Source: Micromonospora chalcea (GTDB taxonomy: Bacteria > Actinomycetota > Actinomycetes > Mycobacteriales > Micromonosporaceae). Taken from it: a stretch of DNA of 64,000 nucleotides. Position numbers and translations under genes: made by a program. Under the pieces are notes generated by a model. That model was given only the letters and a program-made list of their open reading frames with translations. It had not been told where the DNA came from and did not search any database. Location: NCBI RefSeq assembly GCF_002926165.1, contig NZ_MAGP01000097.1, forward strand, positions 1-64,000, written 5' to 3'. Of the stretch, positions 25,412-38,470 are shown one piece after another; within the stretch, counting starts at the first letter, position 1, and each line of letters opens with the position of its first letter.

Positions 25412-26790
25412 ATGTTGTTCACCCAGTACTACCTCGACTGCCTGTCCCAGGCCTCGTACCTGATCGCCGAGACCGCACCGGCCGGGCGGTGCTCGTCGAC
25501 CCGCGCCGGGACATCGACGAGTACCTCACCGACGCGAAGGCGCACGGCCTGACGATCGAGGGCGTCGTCAACACCCACTTCCACGCCGACTTCCTCGCCG
25601 GGCACCTCGAGGTGGCCGCCGCGACCGGCGCGTGGATCGGCTACGGGCACCGGGCCGAGACCGAGTACCCGAGCCGCAAGCTCACCGACGGCGAACGGAT
25701 CAGCCTCGGCGACGTGACCCTGGAGATCATGGAGACCCCGGGCCACACACCCGAGTCGATCAGCATCCTCGTCTACGAACACGCCGACGACCCGGTCCCG
25801 TACGGCGTGCTGACCGGCGACGCGCTGTTCATCGGCGACGTCGGCCGCCCCGACCTGCTCGCCTCGCTCGGCGTCACCGCCGAGGAACTCGGCCGCATGC
25901 TCTACCACAGCGTGCAGCACAAGCTGATGGGCCTACCCGACGAGGTGCGCGTCTTCCCCGCCCACGGCGCGGGCTCGGCCTGCGGCAAGAACCTGTCCAC
26001 CGAACGGCAGTCCACCATCGGCGAGCAGCGCCGCACCAACTACGCCTGCGCGCCGATGAGCGAGGAGCGCTTCCTCGCCCTGGTCACCGGCGGGCAGCCG
26101 GCCGCGCCCGGCTACTTCGCCTTCGACGCGGTGCTCAACCGCAAGGCCCGGGAGCTGTTCGACCACGCCCGACCGGCCCGCCCACTCACCCCGGCCGAGT
26201 TCCTGGCCGCCCGGGCCGACGGCGCCGTCGTGGTCGACGCCCGCGACCCGCAGGAGTACGCCACCGGACACCTACGCGGCGCGCTCAACATCCCAGCCGA
26301 CGGCCGGTTCGCCGAGACCGCCGGCAGCGTCATCGCGCCCGACCGGCCGGTGCTCGTGGTGACCCCGCAGGACCGCGAGGAGGAGATCGTCGTCCGCCTC
26401 GCCCGCATCGGCTTCGACCACGTGATCGGCTACCTCCGCGAACCCGACAACGCCTTCCTGGAGATGACCGCCGAGATGACCCCGGCCAGCCGGGTCACCG
26501 CCACCGAGCTGCGCGCGGCCCTCGACGGCCCGGACGCGCCTGTGGTGCTGGACGTCCGCAACGCCGCTGAGCGGGAGCAGGGCGCGGTGGACGGTTCCCG
26601 GCACATCCCGCTGGCCGAGCTGACCCACCGCCTCGACGAGGTACCCACCGACCGCCCCGTCGTCGTGCACTGCGCCGGCGGCTACCGCTCCTCGGTCGCC
26701 GCCAGCCTGCTGCGCAACGCCGGTCACGCCGACGTCTCCGACCTCCTCGGCGGCTACGGCGCCTGGCAGGGCCTGCACGCCGCGGCGTGA
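25412..26790 (+). pseudogene. ETHE1-like persulfide dioxygenase fused to two rhodanese domains, frameshifted
   Basis: The product would be about 459 residues: a metallo-beta-lactamase domain (N-terminal half; metal motif THFHADFLAGH) like ETHE1/BlhA, then two rhodanese domains. The first has no active-site Cys (VVTPQD at that place); the second has VHCAGGYRSS with the Cys. It would oxidise persulfides to sulfite and pass sulfane sulfur. The start MLFTQYYLDCLSQASYLIAET (from 25412, after AAGGAG) is in one frame and TGRAVLVDPRRDIDEYL onward in another; one base appears missing between about 25467 and 25484. It is either a sequencing error or a real inactivation. The 1.3 kb after the shift is intact, which favours an error or very recent mutation. 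Confidence 0.75.
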
Positions 26791-26876
26791 GGCACGGATT
26801 CGGGCCGCCAGGATTAGCACTCCCCTCGCATGGGCAGACATTTGTCATCGGACACGCGATCGAGGGAGCTGACGGC

Positions 26877-27158
26877 ATGGCGAAGGGCGACATCGACACC
26901 TACCAGCAGGACGGGCAGTGGAAGAACCGCCCGGAGGGCAACGAGCGCGCGAGCAGCCGCCACGACACCAAGGCGGAGGCGGAGGCGGCCGGCCGGGAGA
27001 TGGCGGTCGAGCGCGGCGCCGAGCACGTGATCAAGAAGCAGGACGGCACCATCGGCGAGAAGAACACGTACCCCCCGCGAGCGCGACCCCCGGGACATTC
27101 CGGGCTGAGCCCCGCACGCACGTCACGGCGCCGGACCCGCACGGGTCCGGCGCCGTAG
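26877..27158 (+). CDS. DUF2188 protein, probable frameshift near its end
   Basis: A small protein starting MAKGDIDTYQQDGQWKNRPE with the DUF2188 pattern (GQWKN, EGNERASSRHDTKAEA, GREMAVERGAEHVIKKQDG, TIGEKNTYP). Family function is unknown; members are short and soluble. After TYP the open frame runs on as Pro/Arg-rich sequence to 27158. Removing one C from the run CCCCCC (27071-27076) restores PRERDPRDIPG and a stop at 27106-27108, the normal family ending, leaving the hairpin at 27125-27156 outside the gene. I therefore think the true protein is about 77 residues. Confidence 0.75.
   Translation: MAKGDIDTYQQDGQWKNRPEGNERASSRHDTKAEAEAAGREMAVERGAEHVIKKQDGTIGEKNTYPPRARPPGHSGLSPARTSRRRTRTGPAP
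27125..27156 (+). terminator. Hairpin terminator after DUF2188 gene
   Basis: ACGGCGCCGGACCCG (27125-27139) and its exact complement (27142-27156) form a 15-base-pair stem. It begins 17 bases after the inferred true stop at 27108. Confidence 0.8.
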
Positions 27159-27340
27159 CGCGTACCGGCGGGTAGTGAGTGGCTGGCTAAAAAGTTTTGT
27201 TCGGTTCCTACAACGGCTCCCGCTCAGGCTTCGGCCGTTACGACATGGCGCCGTACGCGCGCAGGCGGAAGGGTGAGGCAAGCCGGGGGCATCGTCGCCA
27301 CCCGGCGCGCCACCGTGGTTCTATCGAAGGGGACGGTCAC

Positions 27341-32800
<5,460 letters not shown>

Positions 32801-32818
32801 CACGTTCCGCGACGTCAC

Positions 32819-32850
32819 ACGGCGGACGGGCCTTCGGGTCCGTCCGCCGT
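32819..32850 (+). terminator. Terminator after the carboxylase gene
   Basis: ACGGCGGACGGGCC, TTCG loop, GGTCCGTCCGCCGT: a 14-pair stem with one G-T pair, followed by TTT, 18 bases after the stop. Confidence 0.85.
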
Positions 32851-32900
32851 TTCGCGTGCGCCGGTGCTTGACGGTCGTCCGGCGACATGGTGTGCTCAGA

Positions 32901-32921
32901 TGGTAATGGAAACCGTGTTCG
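32901..32921. promoter_or_regulatory. Possible Zur box
   Basis: TGGTAATGGAAACCGTGTTCG lies 20 bases before the SCO5389-like start. By my alignment it matches 14 of 21 positions of an AT-rich actinobacterial Zur-type pattern (TGAAAATG... TTTTCA), though its own symmetry is weak. The zur gene is convergent 450 bases away, which makes zinc control plausible. Confidence 0.3.
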
Positions 32922-32941
32922 TTAGAGCTGCCGGAGGACCC

Positions 32942-33334
32942 ATGTCGCTCACCGTTCCGCCCGCCCTGCTGCACGCCGCCGAGACCGGTCCCGTCGACGA
33001 GGAGGCGTTCGTCGCCTGTGTCCGCGACTCCCTGCCGTACGCCTGGGAGACGGTCAGCCGGGTCGCCGCCGACCTGGCCGCGACCGACGCCGAGTTCGCC
33101 GACAACGTCGTACCGCCGCCCGGCGACGCCGAGCGCGGCCAACTGCTGCGCGCGATGGCCAGCGATGCGATACGCGCCGGGCTGGAGCGGCACTTCGGGA
33201 TCACGCTGGCGTTCCAGAACTGCCACCGGGTGGCAGCCTTCCGTCCCGGCGCGGCCGGCTCCGAGGCGTACCGCCGGTTCACCTCCAGCCGCGGCCAGTT
33301 GCTGAACCAGTCACCGGCGCTGCGCAACTGCTGA
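32942..33334 (+). CDS. SCO5389-family protein
   Basis: 130 residues that I recognise as the small actinobacterial SCO5389 family: DEEAFVACVRDSLPYAWE, DNVVPPPGDAERGQLLRAMAS, LAFQNCHRVAAF and the ending TSSRGQLLNQSPALRNC. Soluble, mostly helical, with Cys residues at three conserved places (ACV, NCH and the final Cys). The role is unknown to me. The ATG at 32942 has GGAGGA; a longer frame to 32864 was rejected. The nearby zur gene and possible Zur box suggest a link to zinc, but the evidence is thin. Confidence 0.8.
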   Translation: MSLTVPPALLHAAETGPVDEEAFVACVRDSLPYAWETVSRVAADLAATDAEFADNVVPPPGDAERGQLLRAMASDAIRAGLERHFGITLAFQNCHRVAAFRPGAAGSEAYRRFTSSRGQLLNQSPALRNC

Positions 33335-33380
33335 CCGGCGGTCCGGCGCGGGCGGGTCACCGCCCGCCCGCGGCGGTGGC

Positions 33381-33782
33381 TCAGGCGGCGCAGCGGTCGC
33401 AGGTGCCGAAGATCTCCAGGGTGTGCCCGACGTCGGTGAAACCGTGCTGCGCGGCGACCTGGTCGGCCCACCGCTCCACGGCCGGGCCGGCCACCTCCAC
33501 CGCACGGCCGCAGCGGCGGCAGACCAGGTGGTGGTGATGGCGGCTCTGGCTGCACCGCCGGTAGAGGTGCTCGCCGCCGGGCAGCCGCGCCGAGTCGATC
33601 TCGCCGTTGTCGACGAGCAGCTGCAACGTCCGGTAGACGGTGGTCAGGCCCACCTTCGCCTGCCGCCGCACGAGCATCTGGTGCAACTGCTGCGCGCTGT
33701 GGAAGCCGTCCAGCTCCCGCAGCAGCGCCAGCACCTCGGCGCGCTGCCGGGTGTTGCGGGTCGCCCCGGTCGTCGCCGTCAC
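33381..33782 (-). CDS. zur: Fur-family zinc uptake regulator
   Basis: 133 residues. The winged helix (HSAQQLHQMLVRRQAKVGLTTVYRTLQLLVD) precedes the metal region: HHHHLVCRRCG and the closing CDRC supply the Cys4 structural zinc, and AVEVAGPAVERWADQVAAQHGF is characteristic of actinobacterial Zur rather than FurA or Nur. With zinc bound it would repress zinc uptake and zinc-free ribosomal protein genes. GTG at 33782 follows GGGAGG. It is convergent with the SCO5389-like gene and divergent from the copper operon. Confidence 0.87.
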   Translation of the reverse strand: MTATTGATRNTRQRAEVLALLRELDGFHSAQQLHQMLVRRQAKVGLTTVYRTLQLLVDNGEIDSARLPGGEHLYRRCSQSRHHHHLVCRRCGRAVEVAGPAVERWADQVAAQHGFTDVGHTLEIFGTCDRCAA

Positions 33783-33996
33783 CGTCCGCCTCCCTCGTCC
33801 GGGCGCCCTCTCCGGCCACGGCCGCGCCCGGCGCGCCACGTGACACCCGGAACCATTATGCCTTCCGGGCGCTCCCCGGTCCCCGGTCGCGGTGAGCCCG
33901 GCCGGCATGTGACGCGACCGACTCCCCGGGCCGGAACTATCCGCGGCGCCGCCCCGACCAACGGTACGAACACCGGATCTTCGAGGGGACGACCGC

Positions 33997-34563
33997 ATGC
34001 CCAGCACCACCAGCCGCCGCTTCCCACGCACGGCGGCCCTGATCGGCGCCGCCGTCCTGGCCGCGTCCGTCGCCGCCTGCGGCTCCGCCGACGCCACGCC
34101 CACAACCGCGCCGTCGGCGTCGGCGCCCGCCTCGGCCCCGGCGAGCGCGGCAGCGGGCGTGCTGACGATCCGCGACCCGTGGGTGAAGGCCGCCGACAAG
34201 GGCATGACCGCCGCGTTCGCCACGCTCGTCAACGACGGCGACGCCGACGTCACGATCACCGGGGTGACCACCGACGTGTCCCGGGCCGAGATCCACGAGA
34301 TGGCCATGACCGACGGGAAGATGGCGATGCGGCAGAAGCAGGGCGGCGTCGTGGTCGCCGCCGGAGCCCAGGCCGCGCTGGAGCCCGGCGGCGACCATCT
34401 CATGCTGATGGACCTGACCCGCCCGGTGCGCCCCGGCGACCAGCTCGACGTCACGCTCACCTTCGCCGACGGGCGCACCCAGACGTTCACCGCGGTGGCC
34501 AAGCCGTTCACCGGCGCCCAGGAGACGTACGCGCCCGGACACGGCGCGAGCCCCGCGTCATGA
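33997..34563 (+). CDS. PCuAC-type extracellular copper chaperone
   Basis: 188 residues: a lipobox (ASVAAC) at the end of the signal peptide, an Ala/Ser/Pro linker, then a PCuAC cupredoxin-like domain. Copper ligands are visible in HEMAMTDGKMAM and HLMLMD (His and Met residues of the H-M-X10-M-X21-H-X-M pattern), with a further His near the end (APGHG). It should bind Cu(I) outside the membrane and hand it on. It overlaps the DyP peroxidase start by four bases. In Streptomyces lividans a chaperone of this kind (ECuC) works with the DyP peroxidase DtpA in copper trafficking; an equivalent role is inferred. Confidence 0.87.
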   Translation: MPSTTSRRFPRTAALIGAAVLAASVAACGSADATPTTAPSASAPASAPASAAAGVLTIRDPWVKAADKGMTAAFATLVNDGDADVTITGVTTDVSRAEIHEMAMTDGKMAMRQKQGGVVVAAGAQAALEPGGDHLMLMDLTRPVRPGDQLDVTLTFADGRTQTFTAVAKPFTGAQETYAPGHGASPAS

Positions 34564-35786
34564 CCGGAACCGGCGCGCCCGCGCGCCGGGTCAGCCGGCG
34601 CGGCCTGCTCACCGGCGGCGCGGCGGCCGCCGGGGGCGCGCTGGCCGGCGCGGGTGCCCTCGCCGCCCTCCGTTCCCACGGGGTACGCCCCGACGACGCC
34701 GTCCCGGTGGCCCAGGTCGGCAGCGCTGTCGAGCCGTTCCACGGCGCGCGCCAGTCCGGTGTCACCACCGAGCCCCAGGCGCACGCCGCGTTCGTCGCGT
34801 TCACGCTGCGCCCGGACACGGACCGGGCCGCGCTCGGGCGGATGCTGCGACTGCTCTCCGACGACGCCGCCCGGCTCACCCAGGGTCGCCCGGCGCTGGC
34901 CGACACCGAGCCGGAACTGGGCCTGCTGCCGGCCCGGCTGACAGTCACGTTCGGCTTCGGCCCCGGGCTCTACGCCGCCGCCGGGCTCGACGACCGCCGC
35001 CCCACGTCGGTGGCCGACCTGCCGGCGTTCCGGATCGACCGGTTGCAGCCCCGCTGGTCCGGCGGCGACCTGCTGCTGCAGATCTGCGCCGACGACCCGC
35101 TCACCGTCGCGCACGCCCAACGGGTCCTGACCAAGGACAGCCGCCCGTTCGCCACCGTCCGCTGGGTGCAGCAGGGCTTCCGCCGGGCCGCCGGCGCCGA
35201 GCCCGGACGCACCCAGCGCAACCTGTTCGGCCAGCTCGACGGCACCGCCAACCCGAAGCCCGGCGTGTCGGCGGACACCGCCGTCTGGGTGACCGACGGG
35301 CCGGACTGGCTGCGCGACTCCACCACCCTGGTGGTGCGCCGGATCAGCATGAACCTGGAGACGTGGGACCTGCTCGGCCGCGCCGACCGGGAACTCGCGG
35401 TGGGTCGGCGCCTCGACACCGGCGCGCCGCTGACCGGCGAGGCGGAGCACGACGAGCCCGACTTCGCCGCGCTCGGACCGGACGGGCTCACCGTGATCCC
35501 GGACTTCTCGCACCTGACCCGGGCCCGCGTCACCGACGACCGGCAGAAGATCCTGCGCCGGCCCTACAACTACGACGGCGCGCCGACCGCCGAGGGACAC
35601 GCGGACAGCGGGCTCGTCTTCGCCGCGTACCAGGCCGACATCGCCCGGCAGTTCCTGCCCATCCAGCGGCGGCTTGCCGAACGGGACCTGCTCAACGAGT
35701 GGACCACCCCGATCGGCTCCGCCGTGTTCGCCGTACCGCCCGGCTGCCCCGAGGGCGGCTGGATCGGCCAGCAACTGCTCGGCTGA
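34560..35786 (+). CDS. Tat-exported DyP-type heme peroxidase
   Basis: 408 residues with a twin-arginine signal (RRVSRRGLLTGG) and two ferredoxin-like halves. The DyP fingerprint is NLFGQLDGTANPKPG with the catalytic Asp; RRISMNLETWD carries the active-site Arg region, and EHDEPDF the likely proximal heme His. Close to EfeB and DtpA. It is folded with heme inside and exported by Tat. Placed between a PCuAC chaperone and CopC, it resembles the Streptomyces DtpA locus rather than an EfeUOB iron operon, because no EfeU or EfeO is present. Confidence 0.88.
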   Translation: MTGTGAPARRVSRRGLLTGGAAAAGGALAGAGALAALRSHGVRPDDAVPVAQVGSAVEPFHGARQSGVTTEPQAHAAFVAFTLRPDTDRAALGRMLRLLSDDAARLTQGRPALADTEPELGLLPARLTVTFGFGPGLYAAAGLDDRRPTSVADLPAFRIDRLQPRWSGGDLLLQICADDPLTVAHAQRVLTKDSRPFATVRWVQQGFRRAAGAEPGRTQRNLFGQLDGTANPKPGVSADTAVWVTDGPDWLRDSTTLVVRRISMNLETWDLLGRADRELAVGRRLDTGAPLTGEAEHDEPDFAALGPDGLTVIPDFSHLTRARVTDDRQKILRRPYNYDGAPTAEGHADSGLVFAAYQADIARQFLPIQRRLAERDLLNEWTTPIGSAVFAVPPGCPEGGWIGQQLLG

Positions 35787-35819
35787 CCACGACGCTGACC
35801 ACGACCAGGAAGGCGCGTC

Positions 35820-36428
35820 ATGCGTACCCGTACCGTCTCCGCACTCCTCGCCGCGCTGTTCACCGCGGCGCTGCTGCTGGTCCCGGCCACGCCCGCGGCG
35901 GCGCACAACTCGCTGCAGGAGGCCACGCCGGCCCGCGACGCCCGGCTCACCACCGCGCCGACGCAGGTGACGCTGCGGTTCCTGCAGCGGCTCAACCCGG
36001 CCTTCACCACCATCACGCTGCGCGACTCCACCGACCGTCAGGTGCCCGCGAGCGCGCCCGCCGTGGACGGCGCGACGGGCACGGTGACGATCGAGGAGCC
36101 GCTGGGCAACGGCACCTACACCGTCGCCTACCGCGTGGTCTCCCGCGACGGCCACCCGGTCCAGGGCTCGTACCGCTTCACCGTCGCCGACCCGGCCGCT
36201 CCCCCGGCGGCCGCCCCGTCCCCGGCCACCGACGCTTCGACTGGCACTTCCGCTTCCGCTCCGGCTGGTACGTCGGAAGGTGCGGACGCGTCTCCGGCGA
36301 GTGCCGACGCCTCGACGGGCGCCGACGACGGCGGTCTACCGGTGGGAATCCTGGTCGGCGGAGCGGTCGCCGCGGTGGCGGCAGCCGGCGTGACCGCGCT
36401 ACTGCTTCGACGCCGCCGCGCCGCCTGA
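35820..36428 (+). CDS. CopC-domain copper-resistance protein
   Basis: 202 residues: a signal peptide ending at AAAH, so the mature protein begins with His as CopC requires for copper binding, then the CopC beta-barrel (LRFLQRLNPAFTTITL and YRVVSRDGHPVQGSYRFTV, with a second His ligand in the DGH motif). A Ser/Ala/Thr-rich stalk and a membrane helix (VGILVGGAVAAVAAAGV) anchor it. CopD is not fused or adjacent. RBS AGGAAGG. It is the third gene of the copper operon, 33 bases after the peroxidase. Confidence 0.87.
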   Translation: MRTRTVSALLAALFTAALLLVPATPAAAHNSLQEATPARDARLTTAPTQVTLRFLQRLNPAFTTITLRDSTDRQVPASAPAVDGATGTVTIEEPLGNGTYTVAYRVVSRDGHPVQGSYRFTVADPAAPPAAAPSPATDASTGTSASAPAGTSEGADASPASADASTGADDGGLPVGILVGGAVAAVAAAGVTALLLRRRRAA

Positions 36429-36452
36429 CCCGTCGCCCGCTGACGCGGGTCC

Positions 36453-36514
36453 GCCCGGAGATCTTGGTAAGAATCGGCCCCTATAGGGGCCGTTTCCTTC
36501 CAAGATCTCGGGGC
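36453..36514. repeat. Long imperfect palindrome
   Basis: Two 31-base arms meet with no loop at 36483/36484; 27 of 31 positions pair, with a perfect 18-base core (36475-36492) reading CGGCCCC TATA GGGGCCG. The outer parts carry GAGATCTTGG and its complement. It is 24 bases after the CopC stop, so it may terminate that operon, but its length and symmetry in both directions also fit a dispersed palindromic element. Confidence 0.8.
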
Positions 36515-36666
36515 GTCCTACGAAGCGGGAGACAAGTCCCGTTTTGTGGACCGCGTCTGCGGCACGGCGACGGGTGCGCCGGAGAGCCTGCGTGACTGGG
36601 GACGGGCTGCGGCAAGGTGGAACGCGGGTCGCGGCGAGGGCGGGTCGGGGCTGGGTTAGGCTGCCG

Positions 36667-36866
36667 GGAGCGCTGGTTCACCCGGTCGGCGACGGCCGGG
36701 TGTCGTAAGAGGGAACCCGGTGGAAGTCCGGGACTGCCCCGCAGCGGTGAGTGGGAACGACAGCCGTCAACAGCACTGGGCCACCGGCCTGGGAAGCGAC
36801 GGCCGGTAGGCGACCGGCGACCCCGGTCGGGCCCGCGAGTCCGAAGACCTGCCCGCGTCGCGCGTA
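36667..36866 (+). promoter_or_regulatory. Cobalamin riboswitch, copy 1
   Basis: The leader contains the B12-box core GCAGCGGTGAGTGGGAACGA, preceded by GGTGGAAGTCCGGGACTGCC and closed by GCGAGTCCGAAGACCTGCC, all hallmarks of the cobalamin aptamer. Residues 36707-36853 match the second copy 2752 bases downstream with one mismatch. The regulated gene should be the thioesterase starting at 37002, about 140 bases after the aptamer, with LysE behind it. Adenosylcobalamin binding would be expected to block expression. Confidence 0.93.
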
Positions 36867-37001
36867 CCACCGGTGCGCGCTGCCGTCGACCTCGCGGGTG
36901 GGTCGGGCGGGTGACACGCCGGGCGGGAGCCGTCGGCGTGCCTCGACGTGCAACTCCCCCGTCCGGTCGGCGGTCCGCTTCTGCGAGGACGGAACCGCAC
37001 C

Positions 37002-37514
37002 GTGACCGATGCCATCACCCTCACCGGCCGACCACCGTCGGCGTCGCACCTGACCCTGTCGCAGATCATGGACCAGCACCACACCAACCTGATGGGCACG
37101 GTGCACGGCGGCCGGATCCTCAACCTGATCGACTCGGTCGCCGGGGTGGTCGCCGCCCGCCACTCCGACGGACCGGCCGTCACCGCCGCCATCGACGAGA
37201 CAGCCTTCCTGCGCGCTGTCCGCGTCGGTGACGTGGTGCACGTGGACGCCCGGATCACCTGGGCCGGCCGCAGCTCGATGGAGGTGGCCGTGAAGGTCAG
37301 CGCGGACCGCTGGGACCGCGCGGTGCCGCCGGTGGACGTGGCGACCGCGCACCTGGTGATGGTGGCCGTGGACGACGAGGGCCAGCCCCGGCCGGTGCCG
37401 CCGCTGCTGCCCGGCACCGACGGTGACCGGCGGCGCTACCGGGAGGCGCAGATCCGGCGCGAACACCGGCTGGCGCTGCGCCGGGCGCTGCTCGACGGCG
37501 CCGAGGAGGGCTGA
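37002..37514 (+). CDS. Hotdog-fold acyl-CoA thioesterase
   Basis: 170 residues. The hotdog domain has TLSQIMDQHHTNLMGTVHGGRILNLID, where the Asn/His and Gly-Gly form the catalytic helix start of acyl-CoA thioesterases of the cytosolic (YciA/ACOT7) class, and a C-terminal Arg-rich helix. It releases fatty acids from CoA. GTG at 37002; the open frame upstream to 36948 has no support. It is the first gene after cobalamin riboswitch copy 1, which is unusual for this family, and is followed 3 bases later by a LysE exporter. Confidence 0.85.
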   Translation: MTDAITLTGRPPSASHLTLSQIMDQHHTNLMGTVHGGRILNLIDSVAGVVAARHSDGPAVTAAIDETAFLRAVRVGDVVHVDARITWAGRSSMEVAVKVSADRWDRAVPPVDVATAHLVMVAVDDEGQPRPVPPLLPGTDGDRRRYREAQIRREHRLALRRALLDGAEEG

Positions 37515-37517
37515 GGC

Positions 37518-38144
37518 GTGCTCGGACTGTCGGCGGCCACGCTCGCGGGATACCTGGCCGCGATCGTGGTGCTCATGCTCACCCCCGGGCCGGACATGAT
37601 GTTCGTGCTCGCCAACGCCACCCGGTACGGCGCGCGGGCCGGGGCCGTGGCGGCGCTCGGGGTCGCGGCCGGGGAGGCGGTGCACGTCGCCGCCGTGGTG
37701 GCCGGACTCGCCACCGTGATCGCCGCGTCCCCGGTGCTGTTCACCGCGATCCGGTGGGCCGGTGCGGCGTACCTGATCGTGCTGGGCCTGCGGGCGCTGC
37801 GCGGCACGGGCCGGCCCGGCGTCGCGGCGGACGGGGCGGACGGCGGCGGCGCCGGGCGGGCGTTCCGGCGCGGGCTGCTCACGAACCTGCTCAACCCGAA
37901 GATGATCCTGTTCAGCGTGGCGTTCCTGCCGCAGTTCGTCCGGCCCGACGCGGGCCCGGTGGCGGCACAGCTGGTGCTGCTCGGCGCGCTGTTCGTCGCG
38001 GTGCAGCTCACCGTGGACCTGGCTCTCGGCGTGGGCGCCGGGCGGTTCGCCCGCCGCTGGGGCGACAGCCGCTGGTCGCGGCGGGTCGACCGGCTCTGCG
38101 CTGTCGCCTTCGTCGCGCTCGGTGTCCGGCTGGCCGCCGGCTGA
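37518..38144 (+). CDS. LysE/RhtB-family exporter
   Basis: 208 residues with six predicted helices. The N-terminal LTPGPDMMFVLANATRYGARAG and the mid-protein RRGLLTNLLNPKMILFSVAFLPQFV are the two LysE/RhtB signatures. Members export amino acids or similar metabolites; the substrate here is unknown. The GTG start is 3 bases after the thioesterase stop, so it should share its riboswitch-controlled transcript. Confidence 0.88.
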   Translation: MLGLSAATLAGYLAAIVVLMLTPGPDMMFVLANATRYGARAGAVAALGVAAGEAVHVAAVVAGLATVIAASPVLFTAIRWAGAAYLIVLGLRALRGTGRPGVAADGADGGGAGRAFRRGLLTNLLNPKMILFSVAFLPQFVRPDAGPVAAQLVLLGALFVAVQLTVDLALGVGAGRFARRWGDSRWSRRVDRLCAVAFVALGVRLAAG

Positions 38145-38280
38145 GGCACGCCGGGGCCGCCGACATCGGCCCGTTCCGGGCCGAGCTGACGGTGGCGGAG
38201 CGCGGTGCGGGCGTCGGCTGACGTCGGGGGTCGGCAGTGCCCGGGCCGGTTGACGTGTCCGGGCTTGATCGACTCCATTA

Positions 38281-38327
38281 CGCCGAGGTGGCGGCATCAG
38301 AAGCGCTCCGACCCCGCCACCTCGGCG
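38281..38327. repeat. Perfect inverted repeat in an otherwise empty gap
   Basis: CGCCGAGGTGGCGG (38281-38294) and its exact complement (38314-38327) flank a 19-base loop. It sits in the 326-base gap between convergent LysE and PrsW-like genes, where I see no coding sequence. It could terminate both transcripts. Its preceding CTTGATCGACTCCATTA looks like part of a dispersed element rather than a simple terminator. Confidence 0.7.
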
Positions 38328-38470
38328 AACCGGTGATGATCATCATGGCGTGTCCCAGAGTGGGGAACGTCGATCCCAGATGGAGGGAGTGGATCTGGCC
38401 GACGAGCGCGGGTCGACGCGGCCGGGCGCCGCACGGGTCGCGCGGCCGTGACCTGGGCAGGCGGGCGGGG

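Noticed and set aside
34560..35786. Assignment of the DyP gene to an EfeUOB iron-uptake operon
   Set aside because: No EfeU permease or EfeO protein is present; neighbours are copper proteins.
33381..36155. A 924-codon minus-strand frame covering the copper operon
   Set aside because: Only the last 133 codons (zur) look like a real protein. The rest is antisense to PCuAC, DyP and CopC genes that have clear domains, signal peptides and ribosome sites.
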